Positions 9,149 to 16,467 of a stretch of DNA of 26,517 nucleotides are shown one piece after another. Below the pieces are notes generated by a model. That model searched no databases, had not been told where the DNA came from, and saw only the letters and a list, made by a program, of their open reading frames with translations. Every line of letters begins with the position of its first letter. Within the stretch, counting starts at the first letter, position 1. The translations under genes and the position numbers were made by a program. Source of the stretch: SYIM01 sp041182885 (GTDB lineage Bacteria; Pseudomonadota; Gammaproteobacteria; Burkholderiales; Burkholderiaceae_E); NCBI GenBank assembly GCA_049423065.1, contig JBMSQB010000064.1:1-26517 (forward strand). The letters run 5' to 3'.

Positions 9149-9849
9149 TGCCTTACCGGGCAATCACCGAACCGGCCAGCGCCTTCGCCGCGCTTGTCTG
9201 GGCCTGCTCGCGTGACCTGCGGATTGCGCTACGCCACCGCGGCGAGGTCGCGCTGGTACTGGTGTTCTTTCTTCTGGTCGGCTCGACGTTTCCCCTCGCC
9301 ATGGCACCCGATCCAGCGCTCCTGCGAGCGATCGCACCGGGCATCGCCTGGGTGAGCGCGCTCCTTGCCACACTGCTCAGCCTGCCCAGGCTCTTTGCGG
9401 CCGATCACGCCGACGGCACCCTTGAGCAGTTGCTGCTCGCGCCGGCGCCGCTCCCGGCTTTGCTCACCGGCAAGGTGCTGGCGCACTGGCTCACCACAGC
9501 CGCGCCGCTGGTGCTGCTCTCCGGGCTGGCGGGCCTGCAGTTCGATCTCGAGCCGGAAGGGATAGCCATCCTCGCAGCCAGCCTCTTGCTGGGCACGCCA
9601 TTGCTCACCTGGCTGGGCGCCATTTCAGCAGCCCTCACCCTCGGAGCCCGGGGCGGCTCCACCCTGCTGGGGCTTCTGGTACTGCCGCTGGCGGTGCCGG
9701 TGCTGATCTTCGGCGCGGGGTCGGTCGAGGCAGCCAGCGCAGGGCTGGGCGCCGAAGCGCATCTGTCGCTGCTCGCAGCAGGATCCATCCTGGCCAGTAT
9801 GGTCGGTCCGGCGACCCTGGCGCTGGCGGTTAAAATCGCGTTCGAATGA
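9148..9849 (+). CDS. ccmB: Heme exporter permease CcmB
   Basis: A 233-residue integral membrane protein with about six hydrophobic segments, matching CcmB, which pairs with CcmA and CcmC in the complex that frees holo-CcmE. Family features seen are the N-terminal RDLRIALRHRGE, the segment FAADHADGTLEQLLLAP (about 83-99), which resembles the conserved 'D...GtLEqLlL' block, and GKVLAHWL. The start ATG shares a base with the ccmA stop (9146-9150), and ccmC begins 1 base after its stop. No defect is visible, in contrast to ccmA. Confidence 0.93.
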   Translation: MPYRAITEPASAFAALVWACSRDLRIALRHRGEVALVLVFFLLVGSTFPLAMAPDPALLRAIAPGIAWVSALLATLLSLPRLFAADHADGTLEQLLLAPAPLPALLTGKVLAHWLTTAAPLVLLSGLAGLQFDLEPEGIAILAASLLLGTPLLTWLGAISAALTLGARGGSTLLGLLVLPLAVPVLIFGAGSVEAASAGLGAEAHLSLLAAGSILASMVGPATLALAVKIAFE

Positions 9850-9850
9850 T

Positions 9851-10633
9851 ATGGCAGCAATCAACTGGTTCCGCTTCGCCTCGCCCGCCTCGTTCTATCC
9901 CCTGGCGGGCAAACTGACCGCCCTGTTTGGCTGGGTCGCGGTCCTGCTCGCCGTTGCGGGTCTGTACGTGGGGTTCGTCATTGCACCCACCGACGCGCAG
10001 CAGGGCGAGTCCTACCGCATCATCTTCATCCATGTGCCGGCGGCCTGGATGGCCATGCTCATTTACGTCGTGATCGCGTTCTGGTCGGTGTTTTCGCTGG
10101 CGCTCAACGCCCGGCTGCCTTCCATGATGGCGCAGGCGCTCGCCCCGACCGGTGCCCTGTTTGCGTTCATCGCGCTCTGGACCGGCGCCTTCTGGGGACG
10201 GCCCACCTGGGGCACCTACTGGGTCTGGGACGCCAGACTCACTTCGACCCTGGTGCTGCTGTTCCTTTATCTGGGCCTGATCGCGCTGCGCTCCGGCATT
10301 GACGATCCGCGCCGCGCAGACCGCGCCTGCGCGCTGCTCGCCCTGGTCGGCGTGGTCAATGTCCCGATCATCTATTTTTCGGTGCGCTGGTGGAACACGC
10401 TCCATCAGGGCGCCACCATCTCGATGGGCGCAGCGCCCAAAATGGCGCAGACCATGCTCACCGCCATGCTGCTCATGACCTTCTCTGCCTGGGCCTACGC
10501 AATTGCAACAGCCTTTCACCGCGTGCGCACCATCATCATCGAGCGCGAGGCGCTGAGCGACTGGGTCGGCAAGATTGTCGATCCGTCCATCCCGGGGCAA
10601 CCGGGCACCGCACACGCGGAGCGTCAGCCATGA
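9851..10633 (+). CDS. ccmC: Heme transport/loading protein CcmC
   Basis: A 260-residue heme-handling membrane protein that presents heme to CcmE. It has six predicted helices, the tryptophan-rich WWD motif (WGTYWVWDARLTS, about 120-132) and the two conserved periplasmic heme-ligand histidines, H61 in FIHVPAAW and H185 in NTLHQGA. The middle aromatic of the WWD motif is Tyr123. The stop overlaps the ccmD start (ATGA at 10630-10633). Confident from the WWD motif, both His residues and operon position. Confidence 0.95.
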   Translation: MAAINWFRFASPASFYPLAGKLTALFGWVAVLLAVAGLYVGFVIAPTDAQQGESYRIIFIHVPAAWMAMLIYVVIAFWSVFSLALNARLPSMMAQALAPTGALFAFIALWTGAFWGRPTWGTYWVWDARLTSTLVLLFLYLGLIALRSGIDDPRRADRACALLALVGVVNVPIIYFSVRWWNTLHQGATISMGAAPKMAQTMLTAMLLMTFSAWAYAIATAFHRVRTIIIEREALSDWVGKIVDPSIPGQPGTAHAERQP

Positions 10634-10791
10634 GCGAGTGGCTGGCCATGGGCGGACACGGCTTCTTCATCTGGAGTTCCTACGGCATGCTGGCGCTCGC
10701 GCTGGTCGTTGAAATCATGGTTTTGCGCCGCGCTCGGCGAAGCGCCTCCGAACGGGCACGCGCCATGCGGGCCGACGCCAGACAGCCATGA
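10630..10791 (+). CDS. ccmD: Heme exporter small protein CcmD
   Basis: A 53-residue, single-helix protein in the CcmD position between ccmC and ccmE. It begins with an aromatic, Gly-rich segment (WLAMGGHGFFIWSSYG), has one membrane helix (about 17-33) and a strongly basic cytoplasmic tail (LRRARRSASERARA), the usual CcmD layout. CcmD stabilises the CcmC:CcmE interaction and is needed to release holo-CcmE. It overlaps ccmC upstream by 4 bases (ATGA) and ccmE downstream by 4 bases (ATGA at 10788-10791). Confidence 0.9.
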   Translation: MSEWLAMGGHGFFIWSSYGMLALALVVEIMVLRRARRSASERARAMRADARQP

Positions 10792-11252
10792 AGCCGCGTC
10801 ATCGCCGCCTTGCCTGGATTCTTGTCGGGCTGCTCGCGCTGTCGGTCGCCACCGCGCTGGTGCTCAATGCTTTTCGCAGCAACCTGGTGTTTTTCTTCAC
10901 GCCCAGCGAAGTGGCGCAGGGCAAGGCGCCCAGCGGCCGGGTGTTCCGGATCGGCGGACTGGTAGGCGAAGGCAGCGTCCAGCGCGACGGCACCACGGTG
11001 CGCTTCACCGTGACCGACAACGTCCAGACCATCAACGTGAGCTACACCGGGATTCTTCCCGACCTGTTCAAGGAGGGACGAGGGGTGGTCGCGCAGGGAC
11101 TCATCCAGTCCGACGGCAGTTTCCTCGCGCGCGAGGTGCTGGCCAAGCACGATGAAAACTACATGCCACCCGAAGCCGCGGAAGCGCTGAAGCGGGCTGG
11201 CCATCCGGTGGGTGCACCTGAACAGTTCAAGCAGAAGCCAGCCAAACCATGA
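10788..11252 (+). CDS. ccmE: Heme chaperone CcmE
   Basis: A 154-residue periplasmic heme chaperone anchored by one N-terminal helix (about 9-29). It has an OB-fold core (about 50-115) and the heme-attachment motif LAKHDENYMPPE, giving the covalent-heme histidine H121 and conserved Y125. CcmE takes heme from CcmC and delivers it to CcmF/H. The C-terminal tail is flexible and rich in Ala, Lys and Pro. Start and stop overlap both neighbours by ATGA. All key residues are present. Confidence 0.96.
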   Translation: MKPRHRRLAWILVGLLALSVATALVLNAFRSNLVFFFTPSEVAQGKAPSGRVFRIGGLVGEGSVQRDGTTVRFTVTDNVQTINVSYTGILPDLFKEGRGVVAQGLIQSDGSFLAREVLAKHDENYMPPEAAEALKRAGHPVGAPEQFKQKPAKP

Positions 11253-13300
11253 TTGCAGAAGTCGGACATTTCGCGCTCACGCTCGCGCTCGCGCTGTCGC
11301 TGGTGCTGGCCATCCTGCCCATGACGGGCAGCTTCCTGCCGGCCGGTCCCACCGCGCGCGCCTTCACCGACACAGCCCGGCCGATCGCGGCCGTGCTGTT
11401 CGCACTGGTGCTGCTTGCCTTCATCTGCCTGGGCATGCTCTTTCTCGGCAACGACTTCACGGTATCGCTGGTGGCCACGCATTCGAACCTCTCGCTTCCG
11501 GTCGCCTATCGGGTCGCCGCCACCTGGGGCTCTCACGAAGGTTCCATGCTGCTCTGGGTGCTGATGCTTGCAGGCTGGACGGCGGCGGTCGCAGCATTTT
11601 CTGCATCGTTGCCCGCGGTGCTGCGGGTCAGGATCCTGTCGGTGCTGGGCGCAATCACCACCGGCTTTCTCCTCTTTCTGCTGTTCACCTCCAATCCCTT
11701 CGAACGGATGATCCCGCCGCCTGCAGACGGCCGTGACCTGAACCCGCTTCTTCAGGATCCGGGCATGGTGTTTCATCCGCCCCTCCTCTACATGGGCTAC
11801 GTGGGGCTCTCGGTGGCCTTCGCATTCGCGGTCGCGGGCCTGATCGGCGGGCGTTTCGATGCGGCCTGGGCGCGCTGGGCGCGGCCCTGGACCACGGTCG
11901 CCTGGGCCTTCCTCACGCTGGGTATCGCGCTGGGTTCGTTCTGGGCCTACTACGAACTCGGCTGGGGAGGCTGGTGGTTCTGGGATCCGGTTGAAAACGC
12001 CTCGTTCATGCCGTGGCTGGTCGCCACCGCACTGATCCATTCACTCGCGGTCACAGAAAAGCGGGGCGCCTTCCGCAGCTGGACCGTCCTGCTTGCCATT
12101 CTCGGTTTCAGCCTCAGCCTGCTCGGCACCTTCCTGGTTCGTTCGGGCGTGCTCACATCGGTCCATGCGTTTGCCACCGACCCCACCCGGGGCGTCTTCA
12201 TCCTGGTGTTCCTTGCCCTCGTGATCGGTGGGTCGCTTCTGCTCTATGCCTGGCGCGCCCCCGCACTCGGTTCAGGCAGTGGCTTTGCACTCGTTTCGCG
12301 CGAGTCGATGCTGCTGGCCAACAACGTGGTCCTGATGGTGGCCATGGCTGCGGTGCTCCTCGGCACGCTCTACCCGCTCGCACTCGATACCCTGGGCATG
12401 GGAAAAATTTCGGTCGGTCCCCCCTATTTCGAAGCCGTCTTCTATCCGCTCATGGCTCCCGCCATGTTTCTGATGGTGATTGGACCCCTTGCACGCTGGA
12501 AGCAGGCGCCGCTGCCTGACATCGCCCGGCGCCTGCGTTGGGCACTCGCAGTTGCCATCGCTGCGGCACTGCTGCAACCGCTCACCACCGACGCGGGCTT
12601 TCGCCCGATTGCAGCAAGTGGTCTTGCCTTCGGACTGTGGATCGCAGCCGGGGTGTCGATCGCAGCGCTCGAGATGCTGCGTGATTCGAACGGCAAGCTC
12701 CGGCTGTCACGCGCGCGGCTGCATCCTGCATCGGTGTGGGGCATGCAGCTCGCCCATCTGGGGGTGGCGGTGTTCGTGATTGGCGTCACACTGGTCAAGA
12801 GCAGCGAAAGCGAGCGGGAGCTGAAACTCGCGCCCGGCCAGTCGGTCGAGGTGGGCGGCTGGCGGGTCGATTTCAAGGATCTGCGAACCGTCACCGGGCC
12901 GAACTACGACGCCATGCGCGGACGCTTCGAGCTCAGGCGCGCCTCCGACGCAGCGTCGGCACCCGCGAGAGCGGTCATGCTGCCCGAAAAGCGTGTCTAT
13001 CGCGCCCAGCGCATGCCCATGACCGAAGCGGCCATCGACCGCAGCCTCTGGCGGGACGTCTACATCTCCATGGGCGAACCCTTGAGCGGCAATGACTGGG
13101 CAATCCGGGTTCATGTGAAGCCTTTCGTCAACTGGATCTGGCTCGGCTGCGTATTGATGGCGCTTGGCGGATTCGTGGCAATCGCCGATCGGCGCTACCG
13201 GCGAAGGCTCGCGGCCGACGACGCTGCGCGCGTCACGCGGGCCACCGAGTCATCGACCCCGCCCGCGGCGCCGATCGCGGGTGACCTCGCCGCGCGCTGA
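11249..13300 (+). CDS. ccmF: Heme lyase subunit CcmF
   Basis: A 683-residue polytopic membrane protein, the core of the cytochrome c synthetase. The WWD heme-binding motif (WGGWWFWDPVENASFMPWL, about 239-257) is complete, and the family segments AATWGSHEGSMLLW and GMVFHPPLLYMGYVG are recognisable. A large periplasmic domain lies near residues 515-620, before the last helix. It overlaps ccmE by ATGA (11249-11252). Length is close to the family norm and no frameshift or truncation is seen. Confidence 0.96.
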   Translation: MIAEVGHFALTLALALSLVLAILPMTGSFLPAGPTARAFTDTARPIAAVLFALVLLAFICLGMLFLGNDFTVSLVATHSNLSLPVAYRVAATWGSHEGSMLLWVLMLAGWTAAVAAFSASLPAVLRVRILSVLGAITTGFLLFLLFTSNPFERMIPPPADGRDLNPLLQDPGMVFHPPLLYMGYVGLSVAFAFAVAGLIGGRFDAAWARWARPWTTVAWAFLTLGIALGSFWAYYELGWGGWWFWDPVENASFMPWLVATALIHSLAVTEKRGAFRSWTVLLAILGFSLSLLGTFLVRSGVLTSVHAFATDPTRGVFILVFLALVIGGSLLLYAWRAPALGSGSGFALVSRESMLLANNVVLMVAMAAVLLGTLYPLALDTLGMGKISVGPPYFEAVFYPLMAPAMFLMVIGPLARWKQAPLPDIARRLRWALAVAIAAALLQPLTTDAGFRPIAASGLAFGLWIAAGVSIAALEMLRDSNGKLRLSRARLHPASVWGMQLAHLGVAVFVIGVTLVKSSESERELKLAPGQSVEVGGWRVDFKDLRTVTGPNYDAMRGRFELRRASDAASAPARAVMLPEKRVYRAQRMPMTEAAIDRSLWRDVYISMGEPLSGNDWAIRVHVKPFVNWIWLGCVLMALGGFVAIADRRYRRRLAADDAARVTRATESSTPPAAPIAGDLAAR

Positions 13301-13344
13301 CCCTCCCCGTTCTCCGGACAGCCACGCCTCGCCGATTGCCTCCC

Positions 13345-13875
13345 ATGAAGACACTGCGATTGTTGATTCCGGTTGCCATTTTTGCGCTGATCGGATGGTT
13401 TCTTCTAAAGGGCCTCGATCGCGATCCGCGCCTGGTTCCATCGCCCCTCATCGGCAAACCCGCGCCCGCTTTTTCCCTGCCCGTTCTCGGGGCCGAGGTC
13501 AGCTGGGCGCCCGCCGAGATGAAGGGCAAGGTATGGCTCCTGAATGTCTGGGCCTCATGGTGTGCGGCCTGTCAGGTCGAGCATCCTCTCCTCAATGATC
13601 TGGCCCGCGACAAGGTCGTGCCGATTGTGGGTTTTGCCTGGAAGGACAAGCGAGACGACTCCATCGCCTGGCTCAAGCGGCACGGCAACCCCTACGCAGT
13701 GGTGATCAGCGATTTCGACGGCCGCGCTGCCATCGACTGGGGCGTCTACGGCGCGCCCGAGACCTTCCTGATCGATCGGGACGGCATCATCCGCTACAAG
13801 CAGGTGGGTCCGTTCACACCCGAGATCATTCGCGACGAACTGATGCCGTGGCTCAAGCGGCTTGGCAGTCTCTGA
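13345..13875 (+). CDS. ccmG: Thiol:disulfide interchange protein CcmG/DsbE
   Basis: A 176-residue membrane-anchored thioredoxin-like protein that keeps CcmH or apocytochrome cysteines reduced. It has an N-terminal anchor (about 5-22), the redox motif WASWCAAC (C73, C76), the cis-Pro in VYGAPETFLID (P138) and the DsbE-specific GFAWKDKRDD stretch. ATG 13345 is chosen over an in-frame TTG at 13336. It follows ccmF by 44 bases. It ends 24 bases before the stop of the convergent regulator gene that separates it from ccmH. Confidence 0.94.
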   Translation: MKTLRLLIPVAIFALIGWFLLKGLDRDPRLVPSPLIGKPAPAFSLPVLGAEVSWAPAEMKGKVWLLNVWASWCAACQVEHPLLNDLARDKVVPIVGFAWKDKRDDSIAWLKRHGNPYAVVISDFDGRAAIDWGVYGAPETFLIDRDGIIRYKQVGPFTPEIIRDELMPWLKRLGSL

Positions 13876-13899
13876 GCCTCGCCACCGCCCCCGAAACCT

Positions 13900-14319
13900 T
13901 CAGCTTCCGTCTCTGCGCAATGCCTGCAGGTATCTCGCGGTCGCGACCGCCTGCTCGGCGACATGCCGCTGATCGGTTGGCGGCAGGGGGTGCAATTCCA
14001 CTGCGATACGCTGCGCGAGATCGGGCAGGGTATCGGATGTGCGGCCAAGCAACCCCTGCAACGAGCAGCCGTAGACCTTCGCGAACTGGCGCAGCCGGAT
14101 CAGCGTGGGCGCGATGACGCCCGTTTCAATGCGGCTAACGGTTTCTGGCTCGATTCCGATTCGTTCGGCAACCTGCTGCTGCGACAATCCGCAGCGGCGT
14201 CGCTCTTCAACAAGCGCTCGGCCAACGCCTTTGAGAAACGCGAGTGGGTCGTCCGGGTCACGCTCTGGCTCGGACTCAGTGGTAAGCGGATCGCTGACTG
14301 ACGGTTGCCGTCTTGGCAT
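13900..14319 (-). CDS. XRE-family transcriptional regulator
   Basis: A 139-residue DNA-binding protein with a Cro/C1-type helix-turn-helix at about 30-90: recognition region LSQQQVAERIGIEPETVSR, then IETGVIAPTLIRLRQFAKVYGCSLQGLLG. The N-terminal tail is acidic and basic, and the C-terminal helix carries no enzymatic motif. It is transcribed against the ccm genes and convergent with ccmG. It diverges from a small unknown gene across a 151-base AT-rich gap, suggesting it controls that region. No Shine-Dalgarno is evident. An antitoxin or phage-type repressor role is possible but unproven. Confidence 0.85.
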   Translation of the reverse strand: MPRRQPSVSDPLTTESEPERDPDDPLAFLKGVGRALVEERRRCGLSQQQVAERIGIEPETVSRIETGVIAPTLIRLRQFAKVYGCSLQGLLGRTSDTLPDLAQRIAVELHPLPPTDQRHVAEQAVATARYLQALRRDGS

Positions 14320-14470
14320 GACGTTAATCGAAATGTTTGACCGCTAGCGTATGGCGTAAGGTATCCTTGAATGAATGACTTTTCGAGTAGTTTTTGACTA
14401 ATAGAGAAGCTCTCGAGATTATTCCCGTTGCTGCTTCGTTCATTCATCAGCATTTCTCCGACTTTTCAAC
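14320..14470. promoter_or_regulatory. AT-rich divergent regulatory region with dyads
   Basis: This 151-base gap is markedly more AT-rich than the surroundings. It separates the XRE gene (leftward) from a small gene (rightward). It holds an inverted repeat, ATGAATGA at 14371-14378 and TCATTCAT at 14440-14447, and a perfect 8-base palindrome TCTCGAGA at 14411-14418. These are reasonable candidate operators for the adjacent XRE protein, but binding is inferred. Confidence 0.45.
14394..14422 (+). promoter_or_regulatory. Candidate sigma70 promoter for the small gene
   Basis: TTGACT (14394-14399), a 17-base spacer and GATTAT (14417-14422) form a plausible promoter pointing at the gene that starts at 14471. 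The TCTCGAGA palindrome overlaps the spacer and the first bases of the -10 element, where a repressor could block it. Prediction by eye only. Confidence 0.35.
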
Positions 14471-14746
14471 GTGTCCGATCTCCTGCTGCTCGAAATCGCG
14501 ATGTACCGCTCCTGGATCATTGAACAGCGCGGGTACGACCTGGCCGACACCGAGGTTGAAGAACTGCTGCGCGCAACGCACGCGAGCGAGCGTCTGGGCA
14601 TGGAACCTGTCAAGCTGATCGAACTGCTCGATGCGAGCATGCAGCCTGAGCACAGGCAGACGCTGCACAGCCTGCGCGCCAAGACCAGATTTGATGAGCG
14701 GCTGAAACAGCCGCCAACCGATCACAACGGCCCGAACATCGCTTGA
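14471..14746 (+). CDS. Small hypothetical protein, unknown function
   Basis: A 91-residue soluble, mostly helical, charged protein starting with GTG 14471; an in-frame ATG at 14501 is an alternative, and neither has a clear ribosome site. I do not recognise a family. Codon use is GC-rich at third positions (runs such as gacctggccgacaccgag), which argues that it is real. It sits head-to-head with the XRE gene and 44 bases before ccmH, so it interrupts the ccmG-ccmH junction. It may form a module with the regulator, such as an effector/antitoxin pair or a co-regulator. No toxin fold, catalytic motif or membrane segment is visible. Confidence 0.6.
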   Translation: MSDLLLLEIAMYRSWIIEQRGYDLADTEVEELLRATHASERLGMEPVKLIELLDASMQPEHRQTLHSLRAKTRFDERLKQPPTDHNGPNIA

Positions 14747-14790
14747 CTGTGCGAGACTCGGGCCTCAAGGCTTAACCGTCGGTCCAGACC

Positions 14791-15240
14791 ATGTCGGCTT
14801 CTCCCCCACCCCCGGCGCCGGGCGCACAGGCGCAGGAAACCGCTTCCCCCGAGCGTCTCAAGCGCCTGTCCGAGGAATTGCGCTGTCTCGTCTGTCAGAA
14901 CCAGACGCTTGCCGACTCCAACGCCGATCTGGCGGTGGACCTCAAGCGGCAGATCGAAACCCTGCTCGCACAGGGACAGAGCGACAACCAGATCCGCGAC
15001 TACATGGTGGCGCGTTATGGCGACTTTGTTCTGTACCGGCCGCCACTGCAAGGCAACACCTTGCTGCTGTGGATCGGACCGTTCGCGATGCTGGCAGGCG
15101 GTGGTCTTCTGTGGTGGCTGATCCAGCGCCGCAACCGGCTCAACCGCCCGGCGGCCAGCACTTCCGTGCCCACGGTATCGGGTGCAGCGGCGCAAGCCCC
15201 CGAGGCGATGGCCCGCGCTCGCGCGCTACTGGACCGCTGA
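14791..15240 (+). CDS. ccmH: CcmH, lacking its N-terminal signal peptide
   Basis: A 149-residue CcmH with the redox motif LRCLVCQNQ (C32, C35), the conserved helical block ADLAVDLKRQIETLLAQG, RYGDFVLYRPP and a C-terminal membrane helix (about 90-111). CcmH normally enters the periplasm through an N-terminal signal. Here translation can begin only at ATG 14791, because an in-frame TAA lies at 14773-14775. The N terminus is a short Pro/Ala stretch ending AQAQ that looks like the remnant of a signal cleavage region without its hydrophobic core. The missing part coincides with the inserted XRE/small-gene module. Whether the protein still reaches the periplasm is doubtful. The last codons lie in a 36-base tandem repeat. 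Confidence 0.85.
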   Translation: MSASPPPPAPGAQAQETASPERLKRLSEELRCLVCQNQTLADSNADLAVDLKRQIETLLAQGQSDNQIRDYMVARYGDFVLYRPPLQGNTLLLWIGPFAMLAGGGLLWWLIQRRNRLNRPAASTSVPTVSGAAAQAPEAMARARALLDR

Positions 15241-15282
15241 CGCCTGGCCCGCGCTCGCGCGCTACCGGATCGCTGACGCCTG
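15211..15282. repeat. Tandem duplication of a 36-base unit
   Basis: Unit 1 (15211-15246) and unit 2 (15247-15282) start GCCCGCGCTCGCGCGCTAC and agree at 34 of 36 bases, followed by a partial third start (GCCCG). Unit 1 contains the ccmH stop (15238-15240). Unit 2 contains the stop of the convergent MFS gene (15262-15264). The duplication therefore created the present gap between the two genes and probably set one of the stop positions. Confidence 0.9.
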
Positions 15283-16467
15283 GCCCGTACGCCCTGCGTC
15301 AAACCGGCGCATGGCAAGGCCCACAAATGCCACGATCCCCGCGCAAACGCTGATTGCCACCCAGGTGAGCGACCAGTCCCCATGCCGCTGCGCGAGCAGC
15401 GCAATCAACGGCAGAGACAACGCCTGCCCGATGCCAGAGCCTTGCTGCATCCAGCCCACCGTTGTCGAGACGGCTCGCGGATCGGGTGCATAGGAGGGCA
15501 CGGTGGCAAACAGCACGCCCGGGACCAGGCCGCTTACGATCGACAGGGTAAGCGCTGCCGCATAACGCAGCCCGAAGGGGGCGGTGCTGCCGTAGATCAC
15601 CCAGGACATCATGGCGATCACGCACGCCGCAGTGATCAGCAGCGTGGATCGTTGAACGCCGCGCTGCAGCAGGTGTCCCGACGCCAGGTTGCCCACGGCG
15701 TTGCCAAGTACTGCGACCGCAGTAAGGGCCCCTCCCGCGCGCGGATCAATTCCCGCCTCGCGATACACCGTGGGGAGAAAGCTGAATGCCCCGAGAAACT
15801 GGGCGGCATAGAAAAGAAAGCCCACCGCCAGCAACCAGGGGCCGGGTGAGGCGAGCGTGAGCGCCATCAGGCCCATGAGCGACGCCCTGGGCCGCGCTGA
15901 GTGCGCCGCATCCTGCTCGGTTCGCGGGTGGGCACGCGCGATCAGGAGCGCCCAGCCAAGCGCACAGACAGCCGTCGCGACCCAGGCGCTCCGCCAGCCC
16001 ACTGCGCTGATCAGCCATGGTGTTGCAATCAGCATGAGGCTCATGCCAAGCGGCATGTAGGCCCCCCAGCCGCCCAGCCAACCGCGCAGACGCTCGGGCG
16101 GCACGCAGCGGCTCAGCATCGCCGGGCCGGGCAGCACGGCAAGCAGCATGCCCACACTTTCAATTATCCGGCTTGCAAACATCAGCTCGGCGCGATGCGC
16201 AAGCGCACCCACCAGTCCGGCCACACCCACCAGCATGAGGCCGCTCAGCATGGTTCGACGGTGGCCGAATCGATCGGCAATCGATCCACCCGCAATGCCG
16301 AAGCACGCTCCGGCAAACATGAGAAGCGAGGTCAACCAGCTCACCTCGACCAGCGTGAACCCGAATTCGGCTCGAAGCTCCGCGAGCGCGGGGGGCAGCT
16401 TGCCGAAGTTCAGCGCGACAATGACGCCGGCGCCAACCGTGATGGCTGCCCGGAGTTCAGCTCGCAA
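15262..16467 (-). CDS. MFS transporter
   Basis: A 401-residue major facilitator protein with about 12 hydrophobic segments. The first cytosolic loop has the GGSIADRFGHRRTM signature (A-motif type), followed by an RIIESVG segment and a second half with a weaker loop motif. The start is TTG at 16467, with no Shine-Dalgarno. It overlaps the end of thrH by 11 bases, and no other in-frame start exists before an upstream stop, so translation is probably coupled to thrH. The substrate is not deducible; the protein resembles the small-anion and cyanate or nitroimidazole-type (CynX/NimT-like) branch only loosely. Confidence 0.85.
   Translation of the reverse strand: MRAELRAAITVGAGVIVALNFGKLPPALAELRAEFGFTLVEVSWLTSLLMFAGACFGIAGGSIADRFGHRRTMLSGLMLVGVAGLVGALAHRAELMFASRIIESVGMLLAVLPGPAMLSRCVPPERLRGWLGGWGAYMPLGMSLMLIATPWLISAVGWRSAWVATAVCALGWALLIARAHPRTEQDAAHSARPRASLMGLMALTLASPGPWLLAVGFLFYAAQFLGAFSFLPTVYREAGIDPRAGGALTAVAVLGNAVGNLASGHLLQRGVQRSTLLITAACVIAMMSWVIYGSTAPFGLRYAAALTLSIVSGLVPGVLFATVPSYAPDPRAVSTTVGWMQQGSGIGQALSLPLIALLAQRHGDWSLTWVAISVCAGIVAFVGLAMRRFDAGRTGQASAIR

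Noticed and set aside
10208..10246. Tyr in place of Trp in the CcmC WWD motif (Y123)
   Set aside because: The remaining motif and both heme-ligand His are intact, and I cannot say from memory that Tyr here is rare.
9830..10615. 261-residue minus-strand frame opposite ccmC
   Set aside because: Low-complexity Gly/Arg/His/Gln composition, and ccmC on the other strand is unambiguous.
11159..12040. 293-residue minus-strand frame opposite ccmE/ccmF
   Set aside because: Composition is charged and repetitive (Arg/Glu/Gln/His), expected from the antisense of membrane-helix codons.
14447..14725. Minus-strand frame opposite the small unknown gene
   Set aside because: The plus-strand frame has the better third-position GC pattern and a candidate promoter; the minus frame has neither.
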